From the NCBI GenBank assembly GCA_011525095.1, contig WTIV01000086.1, forward strand, positions 1-7,568: a stretch of DNA of 7,568 nucleotides, written 5' to 3'. Positions 6,434 to 7,568 of this stretch are shown in pieces. Source of the DNA: Methanobacteriota archaeon. GTDB lineage: Archaea; Thermoplasmatota; Poseidoniia; Poseidoniales; Poseidoniaceae. The notes under the pieces were generated by a model. The model had not been told where the DNA came from. It ran no database searches and was given only the letters and a program-made list of their open reading frames with translations. A program made the translations under genes and the position numbers. Position 1 is the first letter of the stretch. Every line of letters begins with the position of its first letter.

Positions 6434-7563
6434 TTGACGAACTCGATGTTTCTTGATTTGAGCGCACGTAGTTGCCTGTTCTCGCTTGCACCGTGGATTT
6501 GTTCGGAACGTACCCCCGTCAGTACTAACATTACGCGAATGTCCTCTCCGAGGCTCTCGTCGACTGCAGCTCCCCAAATTATTCGTGCATTTTCACCAAC
6601 CTTACTCTGAATTAGTTGAGCACACTTTTCTGCTTCGCCTAACGTCAAACTAGAACCTCCAACAACGTTGATTAGTGCGCCTCTTGCATCTGAAACATCT
6701 AAGTCGAGTAGTGGTGAATGCAACGCTTCCAAGGTAGCCGCTTCTGCTCTTCCTGGACCACTTGCTGCACCTAGCCCTATCATGGCAACGCCAGAACCTG
6801 AGTTAATGACAGCCTTGAGGTCTTCAAAGTCAAGATTGACCATTCCGTCAGTCGTTAACAACTCAGTAACTCCTGTGATTGCTCTAACCAACAATTCGTC
6901 CCCAACTCTGAAAGCGCTAGCGATTGGCAGGTCTCTGACTCCTTCTATCTCCAACAGTCTTTCATTCGGAATCACTAAAATTGTGTCACAGTATTCTCTT
7001 AGTCGTTCTAGACCCCATTCTGCATTTTGCTTTCTTAGAGTTCCTTCCGAGTTGAATGGATATGTGACTACAGCAACTGTTAGTGCACCCTGCTCCTTGG
7101 CAAGTCTTGCAATATGACCTGCTGCTCCAGTACCTGAACCGCCTCCCATACCTGCAGTTATGATCGCCAATTGTGTGTCATCTGTGATTTTTCTCAGATT
7201 GTTCTCACTCTCGAGAGCAGCTGCTTCTCCCTTTGTAGGGTCTCCACCGGCTCCTCTTCCTCTTGCGGTTCTACCGATTAGAATTTTATTCTCAAGAGGA
7301 CTCATTAACAAAGCCTGCGCATCGGTATTGATTGCATGACCTGTGACGTAGCGGTTATCGAACAATCCTTCCTCGTGGAGGCGACTTACTGCATTGCATC
7401 CTGCTCCACCCACTCCATACACTCGTATTCTGGGTTGAAGTGACTCGAGAAGGCGCTTTAATTCAGCGTCGTTTGACTCCATCTCTTCGACACTAGTTGG
7501 TCGAATTGACGGCCCTTCTTCTTCATCTGCAAGCTCGAGTACACGCTCAATGAGGTGTCGCAT
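6430..7563 (-). CDS. ftsZ: Cell division GTPase FtsZ (archaeal)
   Basis: FtsZ is the tubulin-like GTPase that polymerises into the division ring at midcell. All core motifs are present in 377 residues: the GTP loop GGAGCNA (52-58), INTDAQAL (79-86), GRGAGGDP (102-109), the tubulin signature GGGSGTG (140-146), and the T7 loop N243-x-D245 ... D248 that completes the catalytic site of the neighbouring subunit. The N-terminal extension (1-44, acidic, starting MRHLIERVLELADEEE) is typical of archaeal FtsZ. The segment GLERLREYCDTILVIPNERLL resembles FtsZ1, while GAGGDP resembles FtsZ2, so I leave the subtype open. The polymer domain ends near 352; a short tail ends in a hydrophobic peptide (NIEFVN), a plausible docking site for SepF-like partners. 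The ATG is only five bases from the window edge, so a slightly upstream start cannot be excluded. Confidence 0.96.
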   Translation of the reverse strand: MRHLIERVLELADEEEGPSIRPTSVEEMESNDAELKRLLESLQPRIRVYGVGGAGCNAVSRLHEEGLFDNRYVTGHAINTDAQALLMSPLENKILIGRTARGRGAGGDPTKGEAAALESENNLRKITDDTQLAIITAGMGGGSGTGAAGHIARLAKEQGALTVAVVTYPFNSEGTLRKQNAEWGLERLREYCDTILVIPNERLLEIEGVRDLPIASAFRVGDELLVRAITGVTELLTTDGMVNLDFEDLKAVINSGSGVAMIGLGAASGPGRAEAATLEALHSPLLDLDVSDARGALINVVGGSSLTLGEAEKCAQLIQSKVGENARIIWGAAVDESLGEDIRVMLVLTGVRSEQIHGASENRQLRALKSRNIEFVN

Positions 7564-7568
7564 AGCGT

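Overview
The window reads like a compact archaeal chromosome segment. The best guess is marine Group II/III Euryarchaeota (Candidatus Poseidoniia), but this rests on inference and not on a marker search. Supporting signs are an archaeal-type FtsZ, genes that mostly lack a Shine-Dalgarno sequence (suggesting leaderless starts), heavy AGA/AGG arginine use, a secreted choice-of-anchor V/Reeler-like surface protein, and a bacterial-type NADP isocitrate dehydrogenase. Nearly every base is coding, and no stretch over 300 bases lacks a gene. I saw no tRNA, rRNA, CRISPR array, insertion sequence or phage gene.

The layout is three convergent gene pairs in a row. (1) A large helical-repeat protein with a C-terminal PIN nuclease domain (+, 2-2458, cut off by the left edge) faces icd (-, 2542-3768); an 83-base gap separates them, with a perfect 16-base palindrome over the icd stop. 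(2) After an 85-base divergent promoter region, an OsmC-family protein (+, 3854-4246) runs 23 bases into the end of a two-gene minus-strand operon (5717-4224). That operon encodes an acidic repeat protein followed by a larger protein of unknown function. (3) After a second divergent promoter region of about 130 bases, a secreted, membrane-anchored choice-of-anchor V protein (+, 5849-6433) meets ftsZ (-, 6430-7563), their stop codons overlapping. A 9-bp inverted repeat sits at that junction.

icd (TCA cycle), OsmC (peroxide/thiol chemistry) and ftsZ (cell division) are housekeeping or near-housekeeping genes. The less understood material is the PIN fusion and the minus-strand operon. The two operon proteins share a short helical module with the same residue spacing (W-x-D ... 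L-G-L-S), resembling the repeated halves of TerB-like domains. The upstream protein also carries tandem acidic ten-residue repeats built on D-P-L-x-x-F. No obvious defence island or mobile system is present. The operon pair and the PIN fusion are the best candidates for undescribed biology.
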